Below the pieces are notes generated by a model that made no database searches, had not been told where the DNA came from, and was given only the letters and a program-made list of their open reading frames with translations. Below are positions 30,641-40,663 of a DNA stretch of 64,000 nucleotides, in pieces. The stretch spans positions 904,549 to 968,548 of the forward strand of contig NZ_ATVD01000001.1 in NCBI RefSeq assembly GCF_000420545.1, written 5' to 3'. The position numbers and the translations under genes are program-made. The stretch comes from Arenimonas oryziterrae DSM 21050 = YC6267 (GTDB lineage Bacteria; Pseudomonadota; Gammaproteobacteria; Xanthomonadales; Xanthomonadaceae). How positions within the stretch are numbered: position 1 is the stretch's first letter; the number at the start of each line of letters is the position of its first letter.

Positions 30641-32716
30641 TCAGGCCACCGTCGGCGCATGCGCGGCCGCGACGGGCCAGGCGTCCTGCGCGGCTTCGAG
30701 CGCATCGAACCAATCGGCGACCGACCCGATCTCGCGATTGGGCGAGGCCGCGCGCACGGTCTCGCGCGCCAGCCAGCGATACGCCTCGAACTGCGCCTCG
30801 CAGAAAAACTGGTTGCTGGTCGGCTCGTTCGGAAAGCTCGGGCTGCGGCGCTGGTAGGCGATGACATCGACGCTGACCGCGCCGTGCAGGCAGGGTTTGA
30901 AGTACAGCAGGCGACCGCGCGTGCCGTCGGCATAACGCACCTGTCCCAGACGCCAGGGCCGCGGCGGATCGTCGGGCGAAAACGCCAGCTGGATCTCGGC
31001 GCCGAAATCCACGCGCACGCGCTCGATCGCATTGCCCAGGTCCGCGTAGCTGTAGTCCGGATCGGACCCGGCATCGATCGCGATCAGGTACGGCAGGCGC
31101 CGACGGATAAGTTCGTACAGGCCGAGATTCTCGAACTGGCCGCCGTCGGACAGATGGATGTCGCGCCAGCGCTCGTCCAGGTGCAGGCCGGTGATCTCGC
31201 GGCCGATGCGCATCCACCAACGCGGAATCGGCAGCGCGCGGCGCGCGTCCGGGTTCGGATTGAAGCCCCAGTAGCCCAGGCGCAGGTTGAACATCGCCAT
31301 GAGGATCGACAGGGGCCGGTTGCGCGTCATCGGCGAATCGGGATCGACCGCGGCGCCGGCGATCGCGATCGAGGTCGCCAGGCGCGCGTCGAAATTGCGG
31401 TTCGTACGCGCGTCCGCCCAACCAGTCGCACTGCTGCCGTAGTGCAGCGGCGAAAAGCTGAAGCAATCGCCTTCGCGACTGCGCCGGCGTTCGTCGGGCG
31501 AGGTACGGGTATTGAGCGTCGCGCAGACCAGATGCAGGGGCGCACCGGTGGTCGGCGTGATGTCGTCGTTGCGAAAGCCGTAGGCATCGGCCTTCGGCGC
31601 GGCGGCGGTCGCCGGCATCAGCGCCTGGCGCAGGCGGTCGCGGTAATAGCCGTGGATGGAGATCGCGTTGAGATTGCAGAACACGCCCAGCAGCAGCGAC
31701 AGCGCGAGAAACCCGAGGAACACCGGCGAATGCAGGGTGTCGATGTGCTCGGCGACCGAATACGCGAACACGAACAGGCCGTACACCAGAAACGCGAGGC
31801 CGATCATCGCCAGGCGATCGCCGCCGATCGTGCGCCGCACCTGGCCACGCCAGAACGCCGCGGCACCCGAAGCGATCGCACCGAGCGAGGTCAGCGGGCC
31901 CCCGCCGCCGGTCAACGTCGGCGCCGCCTGCATCAGCCAGTGATCGAGCCAGTGCGCGACGACCGGGATGGAACCGACCAGCAGGAACATCGTGCCGAAC
32001 ATCGGCAACAGACCCAGGCCGATGCGCGCGCTGTCGACGCGACCGGAGCTGGACAGTCCCTGTCGTGTCGCGATCCAGGCAAAGCGCAGCGCCGCGAACG
32101 GCCACAGCGCGAAACACATGCCCGCCGCACCGAGCAGCAGCAGATAGCCTTCGTGATGGCTGGGCATCGGCAGGTCCGTGCTCAGCGCCGGCCAGGGCAC
32201 GCCGATGAAGCCCAGGGTCATTACGTCGGTGATCAGGATCAGCGGTGCGACGACGACCAGCAGGTTGAGGAACACCGCCGCGCCGATCGACGCGAGTAGG
32301 GTCCACATCGAGAAGCCGCGTTCGGCGATGAGGTATTGCACGTGGCGCCGGAACCAGTCGAGCGCCGTGCCGCCGCCATCGGCGAGCGGCGTGCCGAAGG
32401 TGTCGGGCTGCGCCGCATCGAGCTGCGCGCGCAGCCAGCTGTACGCGCCGGCGATGTAACCGCCGCCGGACACCGAACTCAGATAGTCCACGCGCGACAT
32501 CAGGCCACGCGATTCCAGCGCTTCGATCACGCCCAGATTGAACACCGCCGAACGGATGCCGCCGCCGGAAAACGACAGACCGACTTCATCGCCCGCCGGG
32601 GCCGGCAAGCCTTGCGCCGTGCGGCGCTGCGCGAGCCAGGCCGCTTCCTCGGCACGGATCGTGTCGAAGTCGCCGCTGTGCAGCGGATGCGCCGCGCCGG
32701 CATCGCCGCCGCTCAT
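30641..32716 (-). CDS. Patatin-like phospholipase with multipass membrane region
   Basis: 691 residues from ATG 32716. The patatin fold is split around membrane helices. N-side: the oxyanion loop SFSGGGIRSAVFNLG and the nucleophile in YLSSVSGGGYIAG (about residues 45-90). Several membrane helices follow at about 140-370 (LLASIGAAVFLNLLVVVAPL and others). C-side: the DGG dyad in HLSDGGQFENLGLYEL. The Ser-Asp dyad is intact, so lipid acyl-hydrolase activity is likely. Its start overlaps the stop of the larger di-haem gene (ATGA), implying translational coupling. A longer upstream frame is a shadow of that gene. Confidence 0.92.
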   Translation of the reverse strand: MSGGDAGAAHPLHSGDFDTIRAEEAAWLAQRRTAQGLPAPAGDEVGLSFSGGGIRSAVFNLGVIEALESRGLMSRVDYLSSVSGGGYIAGAYSWLRAQLDAAQPDTFGTPLADGGGTALDWFRRHVQYLIAERGFSMWTLLASIGAAVFLNLLVVVAPLILITDVMTLGFIGVPWPALSTDLPMPSHHEGYLLLLGAAGMCFALWPFAALRFAWIATRQGLSSSGRVDSARIGLGLLPMFGTMFLLVGSIPVVAHWLDHWLMQAAPTLTGGGGPLTSLGAIASGAAAFWRGQVRRTIGGDRLAMIGLAFLVYGLFVFAYSVAEHIDTLHSPVFLGFLALSLLLGVFCNLNAISIHGYYRDRLRQALMPATAAAPKADAYGFRNDDITPTTGAPLHLVCATLNTRTSPDERRRSREGDCFSFSPLHYGSSATGWADARTNRNFDARLATSIAIAGAAVDPDSPMTRNRPLSILMAMFNLRLGYWGFNPNPDARRALPIPRWWMRIGREITGLHLDERWRDIHLSDGGQFENLGLYELIRRRLPYLIAIDAGSDPDYSYADLGNAIERVRVDFGAEIQLAFSPDDPPRPWRLGQVRYADGTRGRLLYFKPCLHGAVSVDVIAYQRRSPSFPNEPTSNQFFCEAQFEAYRWLARETVRAASPNREIGSVADWFDALEAAQDAWPVAAAHAPTVA

Positions 32717-35052
32717 CGCGAGCCCACCGGCAGGCCGCAATCGGGGCTGGCGAAATCGGCCGGGGTCGCCGGCAGGTCCTGATGCACCTTGAGGTATTCG
32801 AGCAGCTCGAAACGCTGCGCATCGGTGAACAGCGGACCGATCACACCCGGCGGCAAGGGATGCAGGCGCGGATTGGCCAGATGCGCCTGCCATTGTTTCG
32901 GGCTGGCGACGAAGGCATGGCCGGTATTGCGATTGCCCGCCTGCGTGGTGTCGAGCCAGAAGCCGTCTTTCTCGTCGGGATCGGCCGGCTCGGTGAGGAA
33001 GCCCAGGTGCTTGGCGTCGTAATCGCGACGACCGACGAAGAAACGCACGCTGCGTTTTTCCGGCGGCAACAGCATCTGGTAGATGCTTGGTACCGAACCG
33101 TTGTGCAGGAACGGCGGCGTCGCCCACACGCCCTGCAGCGGCCGCGGCTTGTAGCCGGCGATCTGCTGCGGCAGGTCGAGCGCGCCGAAGCCTTCCAGGC
33201 ATTGCTGGGTCGGATAGTCGATGCCGTTGTCGCGGTAGTACTTGGACTTGATCAGCAGGCCGAGCAGGTTCAGGCCTTCGCCTTCGCGCAGTTTGCGCAG
33301 GTCCAACGCGGCGATCTGGCGGTCGATGTAGTCGTCGGCGCCGTGCAGGTCCCAGGACAGCCACTGCTGCTGGCAGGCGAGCTGGCACTGGAAATCATCG
33401 TTCGGCGGATGCGTGGCGTTGGCCTGCGAATCGATGCCGAGCGTCTGCAGTTCCGCAGCGATCTCGGCCAAGGCGGCCTCGGGCAGGGACGGCGTGGCGT
33501 TGGCATCGGGATCGGGATAGGCCAGCAACAGTGCCGGCAAGCGGCCGACGTCTTCGGCCTTGGCCTGACGGCCGTCGATGACACTGCGCAGGCGATAGCG
33601 CACGTCGCGCGCGAGATCGCGCGTGAGCAGCGGCCAGAACACCTCATGCACTTCCTTCGGCGTCAGGCCCGTGGCCGAGACGTCGAAACGGCGTTCGATG
33701 AACGCGGTCGCGGCGGCGGGATCGGTGCCGATATGCGCGAGCGGAATCACCTCGATGATCCATTCCTCGCCGGCCGCGCTCTTGAGCGGCGACCCGGCCT
33801 GCTGCTGCGCGGCGCTGGCGACGTGCGGGCCGTGACAGCCTTGGCAGCGTTCTTCGAACAGGGCCTGGCCACGCGCGGCGCGCGCGGCGTCGACGTGGCC
33901 GAGCAGGTCCTCGGGCCACGGCGGCGGCTTCAGGCGCTGCAGCGTGTGCTCGATGCGGTCGAGGTTGCCGATCATGACCGAGCTGTCGAAACGGCGGCCG
34001 GCCGGCAGCGGATTGCCATAGGTGTCGGTCATGCGCAGCACCGCGCCGACGCCGAGCGCCTCGCCGATGTTGCGCGCGAGCGGCTGGCGCACCGAGCCGT
34101 TGTACTGCACCCAGTCGAATTTCCAGATGTTCCACAGGTACGGATAACTCACCGGCGCAGTTGCGTCGGCATAGTTCTTCGACACCAGGTGATCGCCGAA
34201 CACGGTGTTGGCGATGCGGCCGAGCGCGTCGGTGCGGCCGAAACCCTCGCGCACCGGATACAGCTGGCGCAGCGGATTGTTCTGGCCCTGGCTCACCAGT
34301 GCGACCAGCGACTGCCGCAGCGCCGTGCGCAGTTGCGAACGCCCCTGCGGATAGCGCGGACCGATCACGCGGCGCGCGAAGCGGTTGAACTTCACCGGAT
34401 TGGCGAGCGTTTCGGTCATCGAGGCGATCAGGGTCGGACCGAAGGCACCGCGTTCCATGCTGGTGAACGCATGCATCGCCTGGCCGCCGTCGATGCGGAT
34501 GGCGACGCGACGGCCGTTTTTCTGCGCGTGGATCTCGCCGGTGTGGCAGGCCGCGCAGGTGATGTCGAGCACGTTTTCGCCAAGCGCGGCTTCGTAGTGG
34601 CGCGCGAAGCCGACCGGCAGCTGGTCGGGATTGGCCGGCGTCGGCTGCGGGTCGACGATGAAGCGATAGCGGCGCAGGTGTTCGGGATCGGCGAAGCGCT
34701 GTTCGCTGAAGGGCAGCTCGAGATTCACGAACCAGCTGTAGCGCATCGGATACAGGGCCTGGCCCTGCGGCAGGGTCGTACCCTGCGGCGTGTAGTAGTA
34801 CGCCTGGCGATCGGCGCTGGCCGCGCCGCGGCCCCAGCCCTGGTCGAGATAGACGTAGTCGTCGACCGGCTCGGCCGCGGGAATGCCGCGCGTGGGCCAG
34901 AGCACGAACAACGAGAACGCGATCACTGCGAGCACGGCCAGCACGAGGGCGGTCAGCAGCAGTCGACGCAACAGAACCCCGGTCGGCATCGCCAGAAAAC
35001 GCGCGATCAGCCCCGGTCGGCGCGGCATGGCCGCACTTTCGATATCAGACAT
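32713..35052 (-). CDS. Large membrane-anchored di-haem cytochrome c peroxidase-like protein
   Basis: 779 residues from ATG 35052 (GGGGA upstream; a TTG four codons earlier is also possible). One membrane helix at about 30-52 anchors it, with the rest periplasmic. Haem c sites CAACH (166-170) and CQGCH (403-407). The family segments YPMRYSWFVNLELP, LPVGFARHYE, FDWVQYNGSVRQPL and TPPFLHNGSVPSIYQMLLPP match the smaller paralogue at 28946. Two extra Cys lie in QCQLACQQQW and one in TQQCLEG. It is the first gene of a two-gene unit with the patatin phospholipase. Confidence 0.92.
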   Translation of the reverse strand: MSDIESAAMPRRPGLIARFLAMPTGVLLRRLLLTALVLAVLAVIAFSLFVLWPTRGIPAAEPVDDYVYLDQGWGRGAASADRQAYYYTPQGTTLPQGQALYPMRYSWFVNLELPFSEQRFADPEHLRRYRFIVDPQPTPANPDQLPVGFARHYEAALGENVLDITCAACHTGEIHAQKNGRRVAIRIDGGQAMHAFTSMERGAFGPTLIASMTETLANPVKFNRFARRVIGPRYPQGRSQLRTALRQSLVALVSQGQNNPLRQLYPVREGFGRTDALGRIANTVFGDHLVSKNYADATAPVSYPYLWNIWKFDWVQYNGSVRQPLARNIGEALGVGAVLRMTDTYGNPLPAGRRFDSSVMIGNLDRIEHTLQRLKPPPWPEDLLGHVDAARAARGQALFEERCQGCHGPHVASAAQQQAGSPLKSAAGEEWIIEVIPLAHIGTDPAAATAFIERRFDVSATGLTPKEVHEVFWPLLTRDLARDVRYRLRSVIDGRQAKAEDVGRLPALLLAYPDPDANATPSLPEAALAEIAAELQTLGIDSQANATHPPNDDFQCQLACQQQWLSWDLHGADDYIDRQIAALDLRKLREGEGLNLLGLLIKSKYYRDNGIDYPTQQCLEGFGALDLPQQIAGYKPRPLQGVWATPPFLHNGSVPSIYQMLLPPEKRSVRFFVGRRDYDAKHLGFLTEPADPDEKDGFWLDTTQAGNRNTGHAFVASPKQWQAHLANPRLHPLPPGVIGPLFTDAQRFELLEYLKVHQDLPATPADFASPDCGLPVGSR

Positions 35053-35166
35053 CCGATTCCCCAATCCTTGTCCCCGCGCCTACGCTAGCACCAAGGCGCG
35101 GCGCGGCAAACGTGGCCGCCCGGCCCGGCGACAGCCGCATCACCAGGCTTGCTCTATGCTTGCGCG

Positions 35167-36294
35167 ATGACCGAGCCCGCCACGACCGATCTTCCGCCCT
35201 CCGCCGAGCCGCCTCCCGCGGCGACCAGCGCACCCGCGAGCGAGGAAACGCACGCGGCCCAGGGTCCGGCCTCGCTGCGCGTCCTGGCCCTGATCGCGGT
35301 CCTGGCCACCTGCTGGCTGGCCCGCGACCTGCTCATTCCGATCATGCTGGCGATGTTCCTGGCGCTGATCGCCAACCCCCTGGTGACCCGCCTGCGCAAG
35401 CTGTGGATTCCGCGCTGGCTGGGTGCGTTGGCCGTGGTGTTCGGCGGCCTGGCGATGACGATCTTCCTGGCCAGCCTGCTGGTCGCGCCGGCCGCGGACT
35501 GGGTCCGGCAGGCGCCGACGGCGCTCAAGCAGGTCGCGCCGAAACTGCGTGCGATCACCCTGCAGGTCGAACAGGCGAACAAGGCCGCCGCCTCGATCGC
35601 CAATGCCGCCGGCGCGGCACCGGCCCCGGCCGCCGTGACCGCCGACAAACCGCATGCGCCCAACCTGTGGGGTGCGATCGCCAAGGCACCGCAGTTGCTG
35701 GCGACCCTGGGCGCGGTGGTCCTGCTGAGCTATTTTTTCCTGGTCTACGGCGCGGGACTGCAACGACAGGCGATCTCGCTGCTGCCCGATCGCCAGAAGA
35801 AAAACCTCACGACCGACATCCTGCGCACGATCGAGGCTGACGTCTCGAACTACGTGCTGACCATCACCGTGATCAACATCGTGCTCGGCCTGCTGCTCAC
35901 CGGCGCCCTGTACTGGCTCGGCCTGAGCCTGACCGATGCGCTGCTCTGGGGCACCGTCGCCGCGCTGCTGAATTACGCGCCCTATGTCGGGCCGCTCAGC
36001 GGCGTGCTGGCGTTGGGCGTGGTCGGTGTGGTCGCGTTCGACGAGCCCCAGCGCATGCTGCTGCCGCCGGCGATTTTCCTGGGCCTGCACGCGCTGGAAT
36101 CGCAGTTGGTCACGCCGATCGTGCTGGGCCGGCGCATGGCGATCTCGCCCCTGGTCATGCTGCTGTGGCTGATGCTCTGGGGCTGGCTGTGGGGTATTGC
36201 CGGCCTGCTGCTGGCCGTGCCGATGCTGGCCTGCTTCAAGATCCTCAGCGAGCGCGTCGACGGCTGGGAAGGCTGGGCCCGCGTCATCGAGTAA
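35167..36294 (+). CDS. AI-2E family transporter (PerM/DUF20)
   Basis: 375 residues from ATG 35167. A Pro/Ala-rich cytoplasmic N-terminus is followed by membrane helices in the AI-2E pattern: two near 45-85 (LLIPIMLAMFLALIANPLVT), one at about 95-115, a long periplasmic helical region (TALKQVAPKLRAITLQVEQA), then four or five more, with the conserved NYAPYVGPLSG and GLHALESQLVTPIVLGRRM. Members export signals or act as Na+/H+ antiporters; substrate unknown. Divergent from the di-haem/patatin unit. Confidence 0.92.
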   Translation: MTEPATTDLPPSAEPPPAATSAPASEETHAAQGPASLRVLALIAVLATCWLARDLLIPIMLAMFLALIANPLVTRLRKLWIPRWLGALAVVFGGLAMTIFLASLLVAPAADWVRQAPTALKQVAPKLRAITLQVEQANKAAASIANAAGAAPAPAAVTADKPHAPNLWGAIAKAPQLLATLGAVVLLSYFFLVYGAGLQRQAISLLPDRQKKNLTTDILRTIEADVSNYVLTITVINIVLGLLLTGALYWLGLSLTDALLWGTVAALLNYAPYVGPLSGVLALGVVGVVAFDEPQRMLLPPAIFLGLHALESQLVTPIVLGRRMAISPLVMLLWLMLWGWLWGIAGLLLAVPMLACFKILSERVDGWEGWARVIE

Positions 36295-36347
36295 GCGCGA
36301 GCCCGCGCCCCCAGGCCCGCTCACACAAGAAAGGGTAAAGTTGCGGG

Positions 36348-37061
36348 ATGGATTTCGTACCACGCGCCCTGAGCCTCGACCTCGACGACACCCTGTGGCC
36401 GATCTGGCCGGCCATCGAACGTGCCGAGCTAGCCCTGCACGCCTTCCTGAGCGAACGTTGCCCGCGCACCGCCGCGAAATATCCGATCGTGGCGATGCGC
36501 GAACTGCGCGAACGCATCGCCGCCGACTATCCCGAATACGCCCATGATTTCACCCGCCAGCGCAAGCTGTCGCTGGAACATGCGCTGCGCGATTCCGGCG
36601 ACGACCAGGGCCACGCCGACGAGGCATTCGAGGCTTTCTACAGCCATCGCAACCGCATCGATTTCTATCCCGACGCGCTTGCCGCGCTCGAACGTCTGGC
36701 CGCGCGCTATCCGATCGCGGCGCTGACCAATGGCAATGCCGACCTCGCGCGCATCGGCATCGCCGGGCATTTCGCGGTGTATGTCTCGGCGCGCGGCGAA
36801 GGCCATGCCAAGCCCGATGCACCGATCTTTCACGCGACTTGCACGAAACTGGGCGTGAGTCCGGACCAGCTGCTGCACATCGGCGACGATCCGCTGCTCG
36901 ACATCGCCGGCGCCGCACGCGCCGGCATCCGCAGTTGCTGGATCAACCGCCGCGAAGAAACCTGGCCCGATCACTTGCCGCGACCCGATCTCGAATTCAC
37001 GACCCTTGCCGCGCTGGCCGACTGGCTGGACGCGCACCATTCCCTTCCGGAAACCGCATGA
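36348..37061 (+). CDS. HAD-superfamily hydrolase (subfamily IA)
   Basis: 237 residues. HAD motif I SLDLDDTLWPIWPA, motif II ALTNGNAD, motif III Lys in GHAKPDAPIF, motif IV HIGDDPLLDIAGA. A helical cap lies between motifs I and II (about 25-105). It is likely a small-molecule phosphatase, similar to YigB-type FMN or pyridoxal-phosphate phosphatases; substrate not determined. It overlaps the next gene by 4 bp (ATGA). Confidence 0.94.
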   Translation: MDFVPRALSLDLDDTLWPIWPAIERAELALHAFLSERCPRTAAKYPIVAMRELRERIAADYPEYAHDFTRQRKLSLEHALRDSGDDQGHADEAFEAFYSHRNRIDFYPDALAALERLAARYPIAALTNGNADLARIGIAGHFAVYVSARGEGHAKPDAPIFHATCTKLGVSPDQLLHIGDDPLLDIAGAARAGIRSCWINRREETWPDHLPRPDLEFTTLAALADWLDAHHSLPETA

Positions 37062-38455
37062 GCCTGCCGTCCTGTTTCGTTCCCGCCACGGAAGCCGCCG
37101 ATGCGCGCGCGCTGATCGCCCTGGACCGCGCCTCGCTATCGAGCTGGCGGGAAGCGCAGTCGCCGGCGATCCGCGCCTGGCTCGATGGTCACGGCTTCAA
37201 CGCCAGCGCGGGCAGCTTCCTGACCCTGCCGGGCACGGACGGGAAACCGCAGTCGGTCATCGTCGGCGTCGCCGACAGCGCCGATCCGCTCGCGCTCGCG
37301 CATCTACCAAGCCTGCTGCCGGCCGGCACCTACCGTCTCGCCGCCGACGCGCCGGTGAAACTCGACATCGCCCTGGTGCTGCTGGGCTGGGGTTTGGGCG
37401 CGTATCGTTTCGAGCGCTATCTGAAAACGCCGCGCGCGATGGCCAAACTCGTGCTCGAGGACGCGGCGATCGAAAGCGCCGAAGCGTTCGCCCTGCTCAA
37501 AGCCAGCACGCTCGTGCGCGATCTGGTGAACACGCCGACCGAGCACATGGGCCCGGAAGAACTCGAGGCCGTCGCGATCCGCCTCGCCCAGGCCTACGGC
37601 GGCCAGGTGAACACGATCGTCGGCGAGGCCTTGCTCAAGCAGAATTTTCCGGCGATCCACGCCGTCGGCCGCGCCAGTCACCGCGCGCCGCGCCTGATCG
37701 AGTTGAGCTGGGGCGATGCGGCGCATCCGCATGTCGCGATCGTCGGCAAGGGCGTGTGCTTCGACACCGGCGGTCTGGACATCAAGACCGCCGACGGCAT
37801 GCGCAACATGAAAAAGGACATGGGCGGTTCCGCGCATGCACTCGCTTTGGCGCAATTGGTTATGTCGCGCAAGCTGCCGGTGCGCCTGACCCTGCTCGTG
37901 CCTGCGGTCGAAAACGCGATCGGTCCCAATGCCTTCCGTCCCGGTGAGGTCATCGCCACGCGTCAGGGCCTGAGCGTGGAAATCGACAATACCGATGCCG
38001 AAGGTCGCGTCGTGCTCTGCGATGCGCTGACCTATGCCGCCGAGAAAAAACCCGAACTGATCCTCGACTTCGCCACCCTCACCGGCGCGGCGCGTATCGC
38101 GCTGGGCCCGGATCTGCCGGCGCTGTTCTGCAACGATGAAAGCCTGGCCGCCGACTACCTGCACGCCGGCGAGCGTGCACGCGACCGCCTGTGGCGTATG
38201 CCGCTGTGGCGTCCGTACCTGAGCATGCTCAAGTCCAACATCGCCGATCTCGCCAATGCCGGCGCCTCGCGCCTGGGCGGTGCGATTACCGCCGCGCTGT
38301 ACCTGGAGCGGTTCGTGCCCGAAGGCCTGCCCTGGGCACATATCGATGTGTACGCCTGGAACGACGGCGAGCGCCCCGGCAAGCCCGCGGGCGGCGAAGC
38401 CCAGGGCTTGCGCGCCGCCTTCGCCCTGCTCAAGGCGCGCTATCCCGGCGCATGA
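37058..38455 (+). CDS. Leucyl aminopeptidase family (M17) protein
   Basis: 465 residues from ATG 37058. The M17 metal and catalytic motifs are complete: VGKGVCFDTGGLDIKTADGM, KKDMGGSAHALALA, the signature NTDAEGRVVLCDAL, and DFATLTGAARIALG. It probably releases N-terminal amino acids in the cytoplasm with two divalent metals. The N-terminal domain is shorter than in PepA, nearer PepB. The start codon overlaps the HAD gene's stop, so translation is coupled. Confidence 0.95.
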   Translation: MSLPSCFVPATEAADARALIALDRASLSSWREAQSPAIRAWLDGHGFNASAGSFLTLPGTDGKPQSVIVGVADSADPLALAHLPSLLPAGTYRLAADAPVKLDIALVLLGWGLGAYRFERYLKTPRAMAKLVLEDAAIESAEAFALLKASTLVRDLVNTPTEHMGPEELEAVAIRLAQAYGGQVNTIVGEALLKQNFPAIHAVGRASHRAPRLIELSWGDAAHPHVAIVGKGVCFDTGGLDIKTADGMRNMKKDMGGSAHALALAQLVMSRKLPVRLTLLVPAVENAIGPNAFRPGEVIATRQGLSVEIDNTDAEGRVVLCDALTYAAEKKPELILDFATLTGAARIALGPDLPALFCNDESLAADYLHAGERARDRLWRMPLWRPYLSMLKSNIADLANAGASRLGGAITAALYLERFVPEGLPWAHIDVYAWNDGERPGKPAGGEAQGLRAAFALLKARYPGA

Positions 38456-38682
38456 TTCGCGCGGCACACACCGAGCGGATGACAAGCGTCACGCCGGGGT
38501 GATGACGCGGCGCACTTCCGTGAAAGAATGCGCTCCGGCACGCTGGGCGCCAGGTTCGCAGGCCGGGATCGGCGCCGAGTCTCACAATCTGACTTCCGGC
38601 ACGAGGATCTTGGTGCCGGTTCGTCCAGACTCGCCACGCTGTCGCGCCCCCTGTCCGCCGATGCGGAACCACCGGAGTGTTC

Positions 38683-39924
38683 ATGTCCCGCCCCAATGAA
38701 TTGTTGAACGAACTGCGTATCGACCGCTCCGCGCCGGCCCCGTCATCGGGCAATGGCCTGCGCTGGATCGTGATCGCGGTGATCGCCGTCCTCGTGCTGG
38801 TGGCCGCGGTGATGTTCTTCACCCGCAGCAAGCCGATCGAAGTGAAGACCGCGCTGGCGACCGCGCAGACGAGCGGCAGCGGCGGCAGCGCCTCCGTACT
38901 CGACGCCTCCGGTTACGTCACCGCACGCCGCATCGCGACGGTGTCGTCGAAGATCACCGGCAAGGTCCACGAGGTGAACATCGAAGAAGGCCAGCGCGTC
39001 GAACAGGGCCAGATCCTGGCCACGCTCGAGCGTGCCGACGCCGATGCGCAGACCACGCTGGCACGTTCGCAGCTCGCGTCGGCGCAGTCGCAGCTCGCCG
39101 ATGGCCAGGCGCAGCTGCGCCTGTCCGAGCGCAACCTGCAGCGCCAGCGCGAACTGGCCGCGAAGAAACTCGTCGCGGCGTCCGCGCTCGATGCCGCGAT
39201 CGCCGAACACGATTCCACCGCCGCGCGCCTGGACGCCTTGCAGCGCGGCGTGACGGTGGCGCGCGATCGCCTGGCCATCGCCAACCTGGATGCGGAAAAC
39301 ACCATCATCCGCGCGCCATTCGCCGGCGTGATCGTCGACAAGGCCGCACAGCCGGGCGAGATGATCTCGCCGATCTCCGGCGGCGGCGGCTCGATCCGCA
39401 CCGGCGTGGGCACGCTGGTGGACATGGATTCGCTGGAAGTTCAGGTCGACGTCAACGAGGCCTACATCGGCCGCGTGCAGCCGAAAATGCCGGTCGAAGC
39501 GGTGCTCAACGCCTATCCGGACTGGAAGATTCCGGCCGAGGTCATCGCGATCGTGCCGACCGCCGACCGCGCCAAGGCCACGGTCAAGGTGCGCATCGCG
39601 CTGAAGTCGAAAGACCCGCGCATCGTGCCCGACATGGGCGTGCGCGTGTCCTTCCTCGAAGATCCCAACAAGGCCAAGGCGGCCGGCGCACCGCCGCCGA
39701 TCACCGGTGTCGCGGTGCCTGCCGATGCCATCGTCGATCGCGACGGCAAGACGATCGTCTTCGTGGTGGTGGATGGGCGCGCGCAACAGCGCGAAGTCAC
39801 CGCCGGCGAAACCCGCGACGGCAACCGCCGCGTCACCCGCGGCCTGGCCGTCGGCGAACAGGTGGTGCTTTCGCCGAAGAGCGAACTCACTGACGGCGCA
39901 CGCGTCGCCGTCGCCACGAACTGA
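38683..39924 (+). CDS. Periplasmic adaptor (HlyD/MacA-type) of an ABC exporter
   Basis: 413 residues from ATG 38683 (GGAG upstream). One membrane helix at about 27-48. Then a beta-barrel/lipoyl region (VSSKITGKVHEVNIEEGQRV), a coiled-coil hairpin rich in Gln/Ala/Leu (about 105-195), the lipoyl return (TIIRAPFAGVIVDKAAQPGE) and beta-barrel/membrane-proximal domains. First gene of a four-gene unit with the ATPase and two permeases. It would link the inner-membrane pump to an outer-membrane factor; no TolC-like gene is in the window. The 227-bp gap upstream has a CCGGCAC/GTGCCGG hairpin. Confidence 0.94.
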   Translation: MSRPNELLNELRIDRSAPAPSSGNGLRWIVIAVIAVLVLVAAVMFFTRSKPIEVKTALATAQTSGSGGSASVLDASGYVTARRIATVSSKITGKVHEVNIEEGQRVEQGQILATLERADADAQTTLARSQLASAQSQLADGQAQLRLSERNLQRQRELAAKKLVAASALDAAIAEHDSTAARLDALQRGVTVARDRLAIANLDAENTIIRAPFAGVIVDKAAQPGEMISPISGGGGSIRTGVGTLVDMDSLEVQVDVNEAYIGRVQPKMPVEAVLNAYPDWKIPAEVIAIVPTADRAKATVKVRIALKSKDPRIVPDMGVRVSFLEDPNKAKAAGAPPPITGVAVPADAIVDRDGKTIVFVVVDGRAQQREVTAGETRDGNRRVTRGLAVGEQVVLSPKSELTDGARVAVATN

Positions 39925-39960
39925 TCCAGTCACGAACCCGCTTTAACGAACGAGGCGACC

Positions 39961-40653
39961 ATGTCCGATTCCCTGGTAACGATCCGTCAGCTAACCAAGA
40001 ACTACACCCGCGGCAAACAGACCGTCGAAGTGCTGCACGGCATCGACCTCGAGATTCCGCGCGGTGATTTCGTCGCGCTGATGGGGCCTTCGGGTTCGGG
40101 CAAGACGACCTTGCTCAATCTGATCGGCGGTCTCGACACGCCCAGCGGCGGCAGCGTCAGCGTCGATGGCAAGCGCATCGACCAGTTCAAGGGCGGCGAG
40201 CTGGCGAAATGGCGCGCCGAGCATGTCGGATTCGTGTTCCAGTTCTACAACCTGCTGCCGGTTCTGAGCGCACTCAAGAACGTCGAGCTGCCCCTGCTGC
40301 TGACCAAGATGGGCGGCGCCGAACGCGCCAAGCGTGCGCAGGTCGCGCTGACGCTGGTGGGTCTGGCCGATCGCGGCTCGCACAAGCCCAGCGAATTGTC
40401 CGGCGGCCAGGAACAACGCGTCGCGATCGCGCGCGCCCTGGTCACCGACCCGACCCTGCTGGTCTGCGATGAACCCACCGGCGACCTAGACCGCAAGACT
40501 GCGGACGAAATCCTCGGGCTGCTGCAGGTGCTCAACCGCGAGCACGGCAAGACCATCATCATGGTGACGCACGATCCCAAGGCCGCCGAGTTCGCCAGTC
40601 GCACGGTGCATTTGGACAAGGGTCAGCTGGTCGACGACGCACCCGCTCACTGA
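39961..40653 (+). CDS. ABC transporter ATP-binding protein (MacB/LolD type)
   Basis: 230 residues. Walker [14 protein letters not shown]-loop VFQFYNLLP, signature [17 protein letters not shown], Walker [13 protein letters not shown] and H-loop MVTHD are all intact. In the signature the usual QQQ is QEQ. Length and the DEPTGDLD motif are typical of LolD/MacB ATPases powering FtsX-type permeases. Second gene of the exporter unit. Confidence 0.96.
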   Translation: MSDSLVTIRQLTKNYTRGKQTVEVLHGIDLEIPRGDFVALMGPSGSGKTTLLNLIGGLDTPSGGSVSVDGKRIDQFKGGELAKWRAEHVGFVFQFYNLLPVLSALKNVELPLLLTKMGGAERAKRAQVALTLVGLADRGSHKPSELSGGQEQRVAIARALVTDPTLLVCDEPTGDLDRKTADEILGLLQVLNREHGKTIIMVTHDPKAAEFASRTVHLDKGQLVDDAPAH

Positions 40654-40663
40654 GGAAGGCGCC

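Noticed and set aside
32782..35088. Plus-strand open frame of 768 codons opposite the large di-haem gene
   Set aside because: Shadow frame; the minus strand has two CXXCH haem sites and family motifs.
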